NCBI RefSeq assembly: GCF_011039085.1
Contig: NZ_JAAKEI010000027.1
Location: forward strand, 1-38,642
Direction: 5' to 3'
Origin: Desulfovibrio sp. ZJ369
GTDB taxonomy: Bacteria; Desulfobacterota; Desulfovibrionia; Desulfovibrionales; Desulfovibrionaceae
Length of the DNA: 38,642 bases
A program made the translations under genes and the position numbers. The notes below the pieces were generated by a model. The model did not search any database and was not told where the DNA came from. It saw only the letters and a program-made list of their open reading frames with translations. This document shows positions 1 to 7,762 of the stretch, piece after piece (position 1 is the stretch's first letter; the number at the start of each line of letters is the position of its first letter).

Positions 1-69
1 GGCTGTTGCTTTTCCATCAAGATACGCATGAACAGCCTTGGTTCGGATTTCTTCAGATGCAAATTTCAT
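1..69 (-). CDS. Partial IS630-like transposase (N-terminal fragment)
   Basis: Reading the minus strand from an ATG at 69 gives 23 residues beginning MKFASEEIRTKAVHAYLDG before the window ends. This resembles the first helix of the helix-turn-helix domain of IS630-family transposases (SEEIRxxAVxAYLxG), which would bind the element ends. Only the N-terminus is present, so completeness cannot be judged. A shorter GCAGAG lies just before the ATG as a poor ribosome site. About 50 bp of AT-rich DNA separates the start from the first AGAGC palindrome and may contain the IS end. The family call comes from a short peptide and is moderate. Confidence 0.5.
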   Translation of the reverse strand, partial: MKFASEEIRTKAVHAYLDGKATA

Positions 70-117
70 CTCTGCAATCTAAACGATTTCTAAATAAAAT
101 AAAAGTCAAATTGCTCT

Positions 118-165
118 AGAGCATTTTTTGATTGAAAATGGATATCTTCAATCAAAAAACGCTCT
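118..165. repeat. AGAGC palindrome, 48-bp class
   Basis: The arms are AGAGC(A)TTTTTTGATTGAA and TTCAATCAAAAAACGCTCT around a short AT centre. It lies 8 bp beyond the stop of the split-barrel gene, so it could act as a 3'-end hairpin. It is flanked by T and A, giving TAGAGC...GCTCTA. Confidence 0.9.
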
Positions 166-173
166 AAAAGGCC

Positions 174-626
174 CTACTCCGGCAGGCAGCGCTTGCCGGT
201 CAGCGACGCAATATCAATGCGGATAATCGCCACCCGCCGGATATTGGCATCCGGCGCGGGGCGGGGGCAGCGGGCGGCATAGCGCTCGGCCAGGCTGTCC
301 AGAGCCAGGCGCTTTTCTTCCGCGTCTTCCACCACACTGGCATGGCCCGTGCCGCAGACGGATTTATAGTAGGTGGTGGATTTTTCACGCTCAATGCGCA
401 CGTCCGCGACCAGGCTGAAGGCCGCCCGGCCATCCTTGCGGATCAGATCCAGCTTCGTGCCTTCCAGGGCGCTGTGCAGATAAATGCGCTCGCCCAGCCG
501 GACGAAATTGAGCGGGATCAGATACGGGCAGCCATTGTTGTTCAAGGCCAGGAACAGTTCCTGGGCCTTGGCGAATACCTCGTCAAAAAATGCCTGTTCC
601 GCGCATTCCCGCTTGCGCAAACGCAT
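174..626 (-). CDS. Pyridoxamine 5'-phosphate oxidase-like FMN-binding split-barrel protein (NimA/NimC-like)
   Basis: A 150-residue single-domain protein with the flavin-binding split-barrel pattern. The segment LFLALNNNGCPYLIPLNFV (about 25-43) and the following IYLHSALEGTKLDLIRKDGRAAF match the beta-barrel core shared by pyridoxamine-phosphate oxidases and nitroimidazole-resistance (Nim) proteins. Such proteins bind FMN or another flavin as dimers and often reduce small molecules in the cytoplasm; the substrate cannot be deduced here. The start is fixed by a strong AAGGAGG seven bases before the ATG at 626. It is a stand-alone minus-strand gene facing the transposase fragment, and an AGAGC palindrome follows its TAG stop after 8 bp. 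Fold assignment is confident, reaction is not. Confidence 0.8.
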   Translation of the reverse strand: MRLRKRECAEQAFFDEVFAKAQELFLALNNNGCPYLIPLNFVRLGERIYLHSALEGTKLDLIRKDGRAAFSLVADVRIEREKSTTYYKSVCGTGHASVVEDAEEKRLALDSLAERYAARCPRPAPDANIRRVAIIRIDIASLTGKRCLPE

Positions 627-729
627 AGTTGCCTCCTTCAGGCATGATTTTCCGGAGCAGAATTGTTGGCATGCTTTTCCCGCGCGGGGCCGGGGTCGGC
701 CCTGGGCCGCGCCCGGTCCCGCGGAACGG

Positions 730-2334
730 TCAACCCAAAATGGCTTTTAAATCCTCATCCGGCGTGCTTATGGGCTTGATGCCCCACTTTTCGACCAGCA
801 CCTTCAGAATGTTCGGAGACACAAAGGCGGGCAGACTGGGCCCCAGGCGGATATCCCTGACGCCCAGGGCCAGCAGGGTCAGCAGAATGCTCACGGCCTT
901 CTGCTCATACCAGGAAAGCACGAGGGACAGCGGCAGATCATTGACGTCGCAGTGCAGGGCCTGGGCCAGGGCAAGCGCCGTCTGCACCGCCGCATAGGCG
1001 TCGTTGCACTGGCCCATGTCCAGCAGACGCGGCAGATCGCCGAGTTTGCCCAGGTCTTTGTCAAAAAAGCGAAACTTGCCGCAGGCCAGCGTCAGCACCA
1101 GGGTATCCGGCGGGGTTTTTTCCACAAATTCCGTATAGTAATTGCGGCCCGGCCTGGCTCCGTCACAGCCGCCCACCAAAAAGATATGGCGCAGCTTGCC
1201 CTGAGCCACGGCTTCCAAAACGGCGGGCGCGGCATTGAGCATGGTCTGGCGGCCGAAACCGGTCAGAATTTCCTTGCCGGGCACATCCTCGGCAAAGCCG
1301 GGCAAGGCCAGGGCTTTTTCAATGACCGGCCCGAAATCATGATCCTTGCAATGCACGCAGCCCGGCCAGCCCACATTGCCGCAGGTGAAAATCTTGTCAC
1401 CGCAGGCGCGGGGGTTCTGGATGCAGTTGGTGGTGAAGAGCACGGCGCCCGGAAAATCAGGCAGCTCTTTTTGCTGGTTCTGCCAAGCCGTGCCGTAATG
1501 CCCGGCCAGATGCGCAAAGGCGTGCAGGCGCGGGTAGCCGTGGGCAGGCAACATTTCACCGTGGGTATACACATTGATGCCCGTGCCTTGCGTCTGTTCC
1601 AGCAGGGCGTACAAATCCCCCAGATCATGGCCGGAAACCAGAATAGCCTTTCCCTTGCGCTGCCCAAGGGAAACCGGGGTGGGGGCGGGATGGCCGAAAG
1701 CCCCGGTATTGCCCGCTTCCAGGAGCTCCATGGCCCGCAGGTTGGCCTTGCCGCATTCCAGCACAAGATCCAGCCAGCCGCTCAGATCCCGCACGCTGTC
1801 ATCCCATTGGGTTCCGGCAATCAGGCCCTTGTAGACAAAGGCAAAGAGCTCCGCGTCGCGCTGGCCCAGCCGCGCCGCGTGATCCGCATACGCGGCAACG
1901 CCTTTGAGGCCGTAAAGCAGCAGTTGCAGGGCTGAAGCAACGTCCGCGTCCGGACTCAGATGATCCGTGCCCACCACGCTTTCCGGCAGGCGGGCCAGAT
2001 AGTCGTCCAGGGAGAGGGCCAGATCTTCGGGCTGTTCCCCGATCCTGGCTGCCAGGGATTGAGCGCGCTCCAGGGCCTCGGCCTGCACGAGACGCAGGGC
2101 CTGGGGATCGAAATTCACATTGGTCAGGGTGCTGAACAAAGCCCATACCGTGAAATCGTCTGTTTCCACATCCACAATGCCCCTGGCGCGGGCTTGCAGA
2201 GCCACGGCGGCCAGACGGCGCAAAAGCCAGACCAGTTGGTCCTGACGGGCAGCCACATCGGCGTTTTTGCCGCACACCCCGGCCACGGTACAGCCGGTTC
2301 CCTTGGCGGTCTGCTCACATTGATTGCAAAACAT
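730..2334 (-). CDS. hcp: Hybrid cluster protein (hydroxylamine reductase / NO-handling)
   Basis: A 534-residue class I Hcp. The N-terminus MFCNQCEQTAKGTGC shows Cys3, Cys6, Cys15 and Cys21, the CX2CX8CX5C pattern that holds the [4Fe-4S] cluster in Desulfovibrio and other anaerobes. Hybrid-cluster ligand motifs follow in order: SGHDLGDL and THGEMLPAH (His, Glu), TTNCIQNP (Cys), VGGCDGA (the persulfide Cys), LACGKFRF, GQCNDAY and WYEQKAV (Glu, Lys). The protein acts in the cytoplasm against nitric oxide or hydroxylamine. Start is taken at the ATG preceded by AAAGGAGA; an upstream in-frame extension has no support. A Crp/Fnr-style palindrome sits 67 bp upstream, consistent with HcpR-type control. 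No hcr reductase gene is next to it. Extra Cys in the WPGCVHCKD segment are unusual. Confidence 0.95.
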   Translation of the reverse strand: MFCNQCEQTAKGTGCTVAGVCGKNADVAARQDQLVWLLRRLAAVALQARARGIVDVETDDFTVWALFSTLTNVNFDPQALRLVQAEALERAQSLAARIGEQPEDLALSLDDYLARLPESVVGTDHLSPDADVASALQLLLYGLKGVAAYADHAARLGQRDAELFAFVYKGLIAGTQWDDSVRDLSGWLDLVLECGKANLRAMELLEAGNTGAFGHPAPTPVSLGQRKGKAILVSGHDLGDLYALLEQTQGTGINVYTHGEMLPAHGYPRLHAFAHLAGHYGTAWQNQQKELPDFPGAVLFTTNCIQNPRACGDKIFTCGNVGWPGCVHCKDHDFGPVIEKALALPGFAEDVPGKEILTGFGRQTMLNAAPAVLEAVAQGKLRHIFLVGGCDGARPGRNYYTEFVEKTPPDTLVLTLACGKFRFFDKDLGKLGDLPRLLDMGQCNDAYAAVQTALALAQALHCDVNDLPLSLVLSWYEQKAVSILLTLLALGVRDIRLGPSLPAFVSPNILKVLVEKWGIKPISTPDEDLKAILG

Positions 2335-2347
2335 GGGAATCTCCTTT

Positions 2348-2364
2348 CCCGCCGTTACGGCGGG
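2348..2364. promoter_or_regulatory. Hairpin next to the hcp ribosome binding site
   Basis: CCCGCCGT and ACGGCGGG are perfect 8-base arms around one base. In the hcp mRNA this stem lies immediately upstream of AAAGGAGA, so it could affect ribosome access or mRNA stability. Function is inferred from position only. Confidence 0.45.
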
Positions 2365-2400
2365 GGCGTATCGCACGAAAGCTCTAACGGCTTTGAAATA

Positions 2401-2418
2401 CTGTGCTTGCAGTCACAG
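2401..2418. promoter_or_regulatory. Candidate Crp/Fnr-family operator upstream of hcp
   Basis: CTGTGCTTGCAGTCACAG is an interrupted palindrome with TGTG-N8-CACA half sites, the geometry bound by Crp/Fnr-superfamily dimers. It lies 67 bp before the hcp ATG. HcpR, a Crp/Fnr-family regulator, controls hcp in Desulfovibrio, so HcpR is the obvious candidate; the regulator gene is not in the window. Confidence 0.5.
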
Positions 2419-2433
2419 TTTGCTGTAAAAAAC

Positions 2434-2484
2434 AAAAAAAAGCGGCTGGACCGGCCTTGAAACGGCCCGTCCTTTCCCCGCTTT
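2434..2484 (-). terminator. Intrinsic terminator after fliD-fliS
   Basis: On the minus strand AAGCGG pairs with CCGCTT, and inside it GGACGGGCC pairs with GGCCGGTCC (one mismatch), followed by a run of eight T. This is a classical rho-independent terminator placed about 200 bp after the fliS stop and before the hcp promoter region. Confidence 0.75.
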
Positions 2485-2525
2485 ACATGATTCAGTATAG
2501 TCCGGCGCCCGGCGCTTGTAAAGCG

Positions 2526-2563
2526 GCGCCGGACGCTCCTGCTGCCCCAAGAGCGTCCGGCGC
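2526..2563. other. Perfect 13-bp inverted repeat downstream of fliS
   Basis: GCGCCGGACGCTC and GAGCGTCCGGCGC flank a 12-base loop. A second possible stem, GGCGCC with upstream GGCGCC, overlaps it and would compete. There is no T-run on the exit side in either direction, so it is not a standard terminator. The rest of the 355-bp gap between hcp and fliS holds the terminator at 2434-2484 and the operator at 2401-2418, with no supported gene. Confidence 0.6.
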
Positions 2564-2689
2564 AAAAAACGGCTAAGCCAAGCCGGGAACGGCGCGCTTC
2601 AAAACGCGCCTGCCCTCTCTTCCAGACAGATCTGCCCGCGGCCTTGCGGCTGCCGCAAAGCCTTTTCGGCATCGCAGGCTGAAAACGCG

Positions 2690-3352
2690 CTACGAATTTC
2701 CCGAAGGCTTGGCATACGCGCCGGGCAGACGCCCGGCAGGGGCCGCGGCAGCAGGCGCAACAGGCGGCACGAAGGGCTGCACATGCGCCCTGGCCGCCAC
2801 ACGCTCATCCGCAGGCGCGGCCTGAGCCGGCGCAGCCGCGCGCAGGGCATTACGCCCATAAACCGCCTGGGCGTGGGCGCGCGGCACGGCCGCAGCGGTA
2901 TGGGTCATGATCGGCTGGGCCGTTTTGGTCACCGAGCCGGCGGGCTGCATGCGGCCCGCGATCTCGGCCGCCGCGCGCCGGGCCTCCGGCGTTTCGATGA
3001 TCTGGGCATACGCGCCGCGCAGGCCGGAAAGAATATGCGCCACGCTGTCTAATTGCTCCACGTTCATTTTCAGATTGGCCTGCAAAAGACGCGCGGTGCA
3101 GAGGAGATACAGATTGTTCAGGTTCTCGGCCAAACTGCCGCCTTTGTCCATGTTCAGAGAGGCGGAAAGCTCGTTGACGATGTCGATGACCTTGGAAATG
3201 TAGATGCCCTTGGCCGCGAAATCCCTGGCCAGCATTTTATCCCGCGCCTGTTGCAAATAATTGAGCGCCCCGTCGTAGAGCATAAGCAAAAGCTGCCCCT
3301 GATCCGTAGTGGTCACCTTGGTTTGAAAATATGCTCGCGCCGCTTTGTTCAT
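2690..3352 (-). CDS. fliS: Flagellar secretion chaperone FliS with Ala/Pro-rich tail
   Basis: A 220-residue protein whose first 130 or so residues are a normal FliS: MNKAARAYFQTKVTTTDQG, LLLMLYDGALNYLQQA, AKGIYISKVIDIVNELSASLN, GGSLAENLNNLYLLC. FliS binds the C-terminus of flagellin in the cytoplasm and keeps it unfolded until export. The remaining ~90 residues are low-complexity Ala, Pro, Arg and Val and look disordered; usual FliS proteins stop near 125-150. Start ATG has AAGGAAG upstream. It lies 180 bp downstream of fliD on the same strand, with one AGAGC palindrome between, so the pair is probably transcribed together and ends at the terminator at 2434-2484. Confidence 0.92.
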   Translation of the reverse strand: MNKAARAYFQTKVTTTDQGQLLLMLYDGALNYLQQARDKMLARDFAAKGIYISKVIDIVNELSASLNMDKGGSLAENLNNLYLLCTARLLQANLKMNVEQLDSVAHILSGLRGAYAQIIETPEARRAAAEIAGRMQPAGSVTKTAQPIMTHTAAAVPRAHAQAVYGRNALRAAAPAQAAPADERVAARAHVQPFVPPVAPAAAAPAGRLPGAYAKPSGNS

Positions 3353-3486
3353 AGGTTCTTCCTTCTGAAAAGTCGGTTCTCAACAGTGCCGGGTCGGGGG
3401 CGACAGTCATACGCGGCGTGGCGAGCCGTGCAGACTCATGGCGCAAATGTCTCCCGACCGAGGCGGGCCGTTGCGGCAGTCCTGCC

Positions 3487-3521
3487 AGAGCGTTTAGCTG
3501 ATTTCATGAGCAAAACGCTCT
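3487..3521. repeat. AGAGC palindrome, 35-bp class
   Basis: AGAGCGTTTAGCT...AGCAAAACGCTCT around ATTTCATG. It starts 11 bp after the fliD stop and sits between fliD and fliS. Confidence 0.9.
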
Positions 3522-3532
3522 CAAAGCCGTCC

Positions 3533-6500
3533 CTAGCTGGTGCTGCCCGTCATGCCTGCTATCTGGGATTCCAGCCGCTTCTGCTGTTCATCATACTGCT
3601 TGAGCAATGTTTCCAGATTGGCGAAGATCTGCTTTTGCCGGGCTTCCCAGGTGTCAATGCGCTGTTGCTCCCGTTCGATCTTCGCATCAATATTTTCCAT
3701 GATGGTCTTGTAGTTGTCACGCAAAACCATCAGCGCGCCGTTTTTGGATTTCAGGGCAATGGCGTCGGCAATCTTGTCCGGCGAGGCATTGGGGTTGATC
3801 TGCACGTCCGTGAAGACCAGCTCGGACTTGAAAAAGCTGTCCACCGTCTGCACAAGGCCCTGCTTGATGCGCACCTGGCCCGTGTGCGTTCCCGGGGCCA
3901 GATTGTCGATCTGGATAGAGAGGCCGCGCGCGTCGCCCTGGGCCACGCTGTAGTAATACCCGGGCATACTCTCGTCGCGCGTGGCTTCCACGCCGCCGAT
4001 GGTCACCCTGGTAATCTTTCCGTCGGCGTCCACCTCATAATTCACATCGTAGCTGCCGGCCTTGGTGATGCCTTCCACATGGCTGCCGTAGCGGAAATCG
4101 GCGCTGGTGGAGCTGCCTGTGCCGCTGGTGCAGAAAAAGTCCACCACGGCTTCCAGGTTCTCGTTGATCATCTTGCTGTAATTTTCTTTGTCCAGCGACT
4201 GAAGTTCCGCAATGCTCGATTGGGGCGCGATCTCCAGCAGCCCGTACATATCGCTGCTCTCGTCCGTATTGGTCTTGATGCCCATGTTGGCGAGATTGGC
4301 GAGCGCGTCGCCGGAAAGAATATCATCGGCGCTCTGCCGCCCCTTGAAGCCCGGAGGCGAAGAGTTCAACAGGCTCTTGAAGCGGGTCGAGAACAACTGC
4401 ACCCCGTAGTTGCCCTGCAAAAGACCGCCTTTTTCCGAAGTGAGCTGCGAGGGGCTGTAATTGTCCTTGCCTGCGTCCCTGGGATCGCTGCTGGTGACCT
4501 CCTTGTCCTCGTCATACTGGGTGAAATCGCGGATAGTCAGCAGCACCGAGTTCACAGCATCCAGAAAATTCTGAATGGACTTCTCCACCGAGGGGATGTC
4601 CGTGCTTACGGAAATGCGGGCTTCGCCCACGTCCTGAATGCTGAAGACCACGCCTTCGATTACGTCGCTCACGGTATTGGAGGCCGACTCCATTTCCATG
4701 GGCCAGTTGTCCACCTGATAACGGGCGTTGGTGGCGCGCTGGATGCTCCAGTTGGAGGATGTGGCGACCTGACCCTGCAGGCCGGGACCGCTGGCGTCGG
4801 CAATATTGTTCAGTTTCAGATACGGCTGGCCCGTGGATGTGCCCGCCGCCCAGGGCTGGCCCTCGGCGTCCACAATTTCGACGTCCGGCCCCAGCGCGGC
4901 CACAAAGGCGTCCAACACGTCCTGCATGCTTGAGCCGCTGGGCAGCGGCCCGATGTTCACCACAGTGCCGTCGTTTTTCCTGACCGTGTAATTGAGATCC
5001 GGCGGCGCTTCCAGCGTAACCCTGGAGGGATCCGCAGGGTCAGTGTAAAACACGTCGCTGGCGGCCACGCTGGTGCTGGTCTTCACCTTGGCCGTGACCC
5101 CGGCCATGCCGCCCGAACCGGTGGTCAGGGCAAAGCCCTGCGCATCATCCACAGTCAGCGTGGGATTGCCGTCGGCGTCCGTGCCCGCGCTGTAGGTCAG
5201 GCCTTTGGCGTCCAGGGTGTCCTTGATACTGTCCAGCAACTCCTGATTGGTCATGTCGCTGGTAATGCCTTTGACGTAGACGGCGCTGCCGTCCTTTTTG
5301 GTCAGCGTGTACACAAGATCAATGGGCGGATTGGCGTCGCTGATCCTGGAGCTCAGCTTGGAGCTCAGCTTGTTCTGAGCGAAAGTCAGGGTAGTTTCGG
5401 CCGTGGCTCCGGGGCCGCTCAGCGAGCCGATGATCTGCGCCGGGCTGCCCTTGGCGTCAATAGCCGTATTGGTCAGCGTGCTCATGTCAAAGCCTGTGCC
5501 GCTCAACAGCGTCAGGCTGCCGTCCTGCACGCCGATCAGATCCACGCCCCAGGAACCGTCGGCGCTCATGCTCAGATCAACGCCTTCACCGCTTTGCGTG
5601 GCCTGGGCCAGCTGGATCAGAAATTCCTTTCGGGTGGCGCTGCCCTTGATCTCAAACTCGCGGGTATTGCCGTCGCTCATGGTCAGCTGAAACTTCAGAA
5701 CTTCCGTGGACGTGCCGGAGATCAAGGGATCATTGATGTTGCTGCCCACGGATATGCGCGTGCCCGCCGGTCTGTAGGCGTCATCCTCGCTCTTGCGCTT
5801 GCTGAAGGATTTGACGCGTTCCAGCACCAGGTTGCCGGAGGCGTCCAGGCTGGCCACCGGGTCACCGCCGAGCTGGGTGTTGAGCGCGTCTCGCAACTCT
5901 TCATTGGTGGCATCGCCCTTGAGTGTGATGGTCTTTTTGCGGCCGTCCTGCATGACCACGTCAAAGGCGTAGGTTCCGGGGTTCGTGAGCGTGGCCGAGG
6001 GATCAAGGGGCTTGTCGGTCAGCCAGGTGGAGGTGCTGCCCGCCGCGTTCATACCCTTGAGGTAGGCATTGTCGTGGATGATCAGATTATTGTCCACGCC
6101 CGTGTCCTTGCCCGCGATCTGAAAAACATAGCCGCCGCCGCTCTGGATCAGGCTGACCTTGATGCCCGGATTTTCCGTGGAATTGTTGACCAGGCTGGCA
6201 AAGGAATCCAGGGTGGTGCCTTTGGGGATATGGATGCTGTGCTCTTTGCCCGCGTAGGTAAAGGTGAAGTCCGTGCCCGCAGCGGGCGTGGATTCATTGG
6301 TGATGCTCTCGGTTTTGGAGTCAAAGATCTGGCCGATGTTGGCCCAGATGGCGTTATTGGCCACCTGCGTGACCTTGATGCTGTGCTGCACGTCCTGAGC
6401 CGAGGCATTGGCCACGGCCGTGACCACATTCTGATCGCTGCTGGTGACGTTTTTGGTCACAAAGGTATTGCGGTCGCTCAGGCTGCCGAGCATTTTACTG

Positions 6501-6688
6501 GCGGCCTGGACCTGCTCGATGATCGTGCCGAAGGCATCGTAGCGCAACTTCCAGTCGTCTTTCCAGGCCTCAAGACGGTTCAGTTGCGTGGACTCTATTT
6601 TCTTGAGCTTGGCAAGTGCATCGTCAAAATTGGTGTCCGAGCCGCCAAGCCCGGAGATTGCGTTGGAGCCGGAAATGCTGATTGCCAT
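3533..6688 (-). CDS. fliD: Flagellar filament capping protein FliD, greatly enlarged
   Basis: A 1051-residue FliD. The N-terminal domain (MAISISGSNAISGLGG, then DDALAKLKKIESTQL and the coiled segment to about 75) and the C-terminal domain from about 655 (VSDVIEGVVFSI, STDIPSVEKSIQNFLDAVNSV, ending in a long coiled coil IMENIDAKIEREQQRID) are typical. FliD forms the oligomeric cap that folds flagellin at the filament tip. The middle is expanded: about five related 55-70-residue units at roughly 139-195, 238-292, 330-400, 457-525 and 565-628, each with a beta strand, a DG turn, and an ELxDxLxxxL-like helix. Usual FliD proteins are 450-700 residues. The ATG at 6688 matches family starts; the Shine-Dalgarno is weak (GAGGG). 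Confidence 0.93.
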   Translation of the reverse strand: MAISISGSNAISGLGGSDTNFDDALAKLKKIESTQLNRLEAWKDDWKLRYDAFGTIIEQVQAASKMLGSLSDRNTFVTKNVTSSDQNVVTAVANASAQDVQHSIKVTQVANNAIWANIGQIFDSKTESITNESTPAAGTDFTFTYAGKEHSIHIPKGTTLDSFASLVNNSTENPGIKVSLIQSGGGYVFQIAGKDTGVDNNLIIHDNAYLKGMNAAGSTSTWLTDKPLDPSATLTNPGTYAFDVVMQDGRKKTITLKGDATNEELRDALNTQLGGDPVASLDASGNLVLERVKSFSKRKSEDDAYRPAGTRISVGSNINDPLISGTSTEVLKFQLTMSDGNTREFEIKGSATRKEFLIQLAQATQSGEGVDLSMSADGSWGVDLIGVQDGSLTLLSGTGFDMSTLTNTAIDAKGSPAQIIGSLSGPGATAETTLTFAQNKLSSKLSSRISDANPPIDLVYTLTKKDGSAVYVKGITSDMTNQELLDSIKDTLDAKGLTYSAGTDADGNPTLTVDDAQGFALTTGSGGMAGVTAKVKTSTSVAASDVFYTDPADPSRVTLEAPPDLNYTVRKNDGTVVNIGPLPSGSSMQDVLDAFVAALGPDVEIVDAEGQPWAAGTSTGQPYLKLNNIADASGPGLQGQVATSSNWSIQRATNARYQVDNWPMEMESASNTVSDVIEGVVFSIQDVGEARISVSTDIPSVEKSIQNFLDAVNSVLLTIRDFTQYDEDKEVTSSDPRDAGKDNYSPSQLTSEKGGLLQGNYGVQLFSTRFKSLLNSSPPGFKGRQSADDILSGDALANLANMGIKTNTDESSDMYGLLEIAPQSSIAELQSLDKENYSKMINENLEAVVDFFCTSGTGSSTSADFRYGSHVEGITKAGSYDVNYEVDADGKITRVTIGGVEATRDESMPGYYYSVAQGDARGLSIQIDNLAPGTHTGQVRIKQGLVQTVDSFFKSELVFTDVQINPNASPDKIADAIALKSKNGALMVLRDNYKTIMENIDAKIEREQQRIDTWEARQKQIFANLETLLKQYDEQQKRLESQIAGMTGSTS

Positions 6689-6870
6689 ATGCGCCCTCGT
6701 GTGCTCGTTGTGCAGCGCTGCCGCTGCCGCGGTTGCCTGTCGCTTTGCCTCAGAGCGGGCGACCGCAACAAGCCGCCGGAGCATTGCCGCGTTTTTCGCC
6801 GCAATCCTGCCCCAAACAGAAGATATACGCCGCGCCAGGACGTGGGCCTGTGGCCAGTGCCACGGGCTTT

Positions 6871-6911
6871 GGCAAAAATCCATGCAAAATGCGTGCAAAG
6901 CATTTTTTGCC
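6871..6911. promoter_or_regulatory. Long imperfect palindrome in the fliD leader
   Basis: GGCAAAAA and TTTTTGCC form perfect outer arms, with ATGC/GCAT inside and repeated TGCAAA in the centre. It lies about 180 bp upstream of fliD in the 343-bp gap between rdgB and fliD. No clear sigma-28 or sigma-54 promoter was found in that gap, and no gene is supported there. Whether the palindrome is an operator or an RNA hairpin is open. Confidence 0.4.
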
Positions 6912-7031
6912 TATGCAACGGCCGGAGCGCGGCGCAGCCGCTTCGTGCTTTTCCGTCTCCTCTCTCAACGGCAGGCGCAGGAAAAAGTTTAGAGACGCCG
7001 CGGGAGCGCAGCCCCGCCGATCCGGCAAAAA

Positions 7032-7667
7032 TCAGGGCCGCATGAATTCCCGCCAGCGGGCCAGCAAGGCGCGCACAGCGTTGCCGCGATGGCTGCGGGC
7101 ATTTTTTTCCTCCCGCGAGAGTTCGGCCGCGGCCCGACCGATGACCGGGTCAAAAAACAACGGATCATACCCGAAGCCGTTTTCGCCGCGCGGGGCCATG
7201 AGCAGCCGCCCTTCCCACAGGCCGCGCACGGTCATTTCCACGCCGTCGGGCCGCACCGCGGCCATGCAGCTCACAAAACGGCAGCTCCGCTTGCCTTCGG
7301 GCACGTCCGCCAGCACATGCAGAAGTTTGCGGATATTGCGCTGATCGCGGCTTTCGCCGGGCAGGCCGGGCCAGTCGTCCGCATACCGGGCCGAATATAC
7401 GCCGGGCGCGCCGCCGAGCGCGTCCACTTCAAGCCCGGAATCGTCGGCCACACTCACAAGCCCTGCGATCCCGGCCACGCAGCGGGCCTTGATCAAGGCG
7501 TTTTCCTCAAAGGTCGTGCCGGTTTCCTCAATTTCCGCGAGATCGGGGCAGGCTTCGGCAAGCCCCAGCACCTCCACGCCAAAGCCGGTCAGGGATTCCG
7601 CCAACTCGCGCACCTTGCCCGCGTTGTGCGTGGCCAGAACAATGCGCTGCGCTTGCGTTTTCGGCAT
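7032..7667 (-). CDS. rdgB: XTP/dITP pyrophosphatase (HAM1/RdgB)
   Basis: A 211-residue RdgB/HAM1 enzyme that hydrolyses dITP, dXTP and other non-canonical purine triphosphates to monophosphates in the cytoplasm, keeping them out of DNA. Family motifs are all present: LATHNAGKVREL at the N-terminus, FEENALIKA, ADDSGLEVDALGGAPGVYSA (metal-binding Asp and substrate loop), GENGFGYDPLFF and SHRGNAVRAL near the end. The start is the ATG with AGAGGAGA upstream, which gives the usual family N-terminus; an in-frame upstream extension is not credible. It lies 95 bp downstream of the EamA gene on the same strand and may share a transcript. Confidence 0.95.
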   Translation of the reverse strand: MPKTQAQRIVLATHNAGKVRELAESLTGFGVEVLGLAEACPDLAEIEETGTTFEENALIKARCVAGIAGLVSVADDSGLEVDALGGAPGVYSARYADDWPGLPGESRDQRNIRKLLHVLADVPEGKRSCRFVSCMAAVRPDGVEMTVRGLWEGRLLMAPRGENGFGYDPLFFDPVIGRAAAELSREEKNARSHRGNAVRALLARWREFMRP

Positions 7668-7762
7668 ACTGGTCTCCTCTGCGCGGCAGCCGGCCCGCGC
7701 CTGTTGCTTGCTGTTGCGCCACGGCAACGATATGGCGCACACCTGTTTTCACACACAATGCG

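Noticed and set aside
3053..4933. Long plus-strand frame opposite fliS and fliD
   Set aside because: Antisense to two well-supported flagellar genes; His/Gly/Val-rich composition is typical of the shadow frame of a GC-rich gene.
6689..7031. Sigma-54 or sigma-28 promoter for fliD
   Set aside because: TGGCAC occurs on the correct strand near 6860 but no TTGC follows at the needed distance; no TAAA/GCCGATAA pair was seen.
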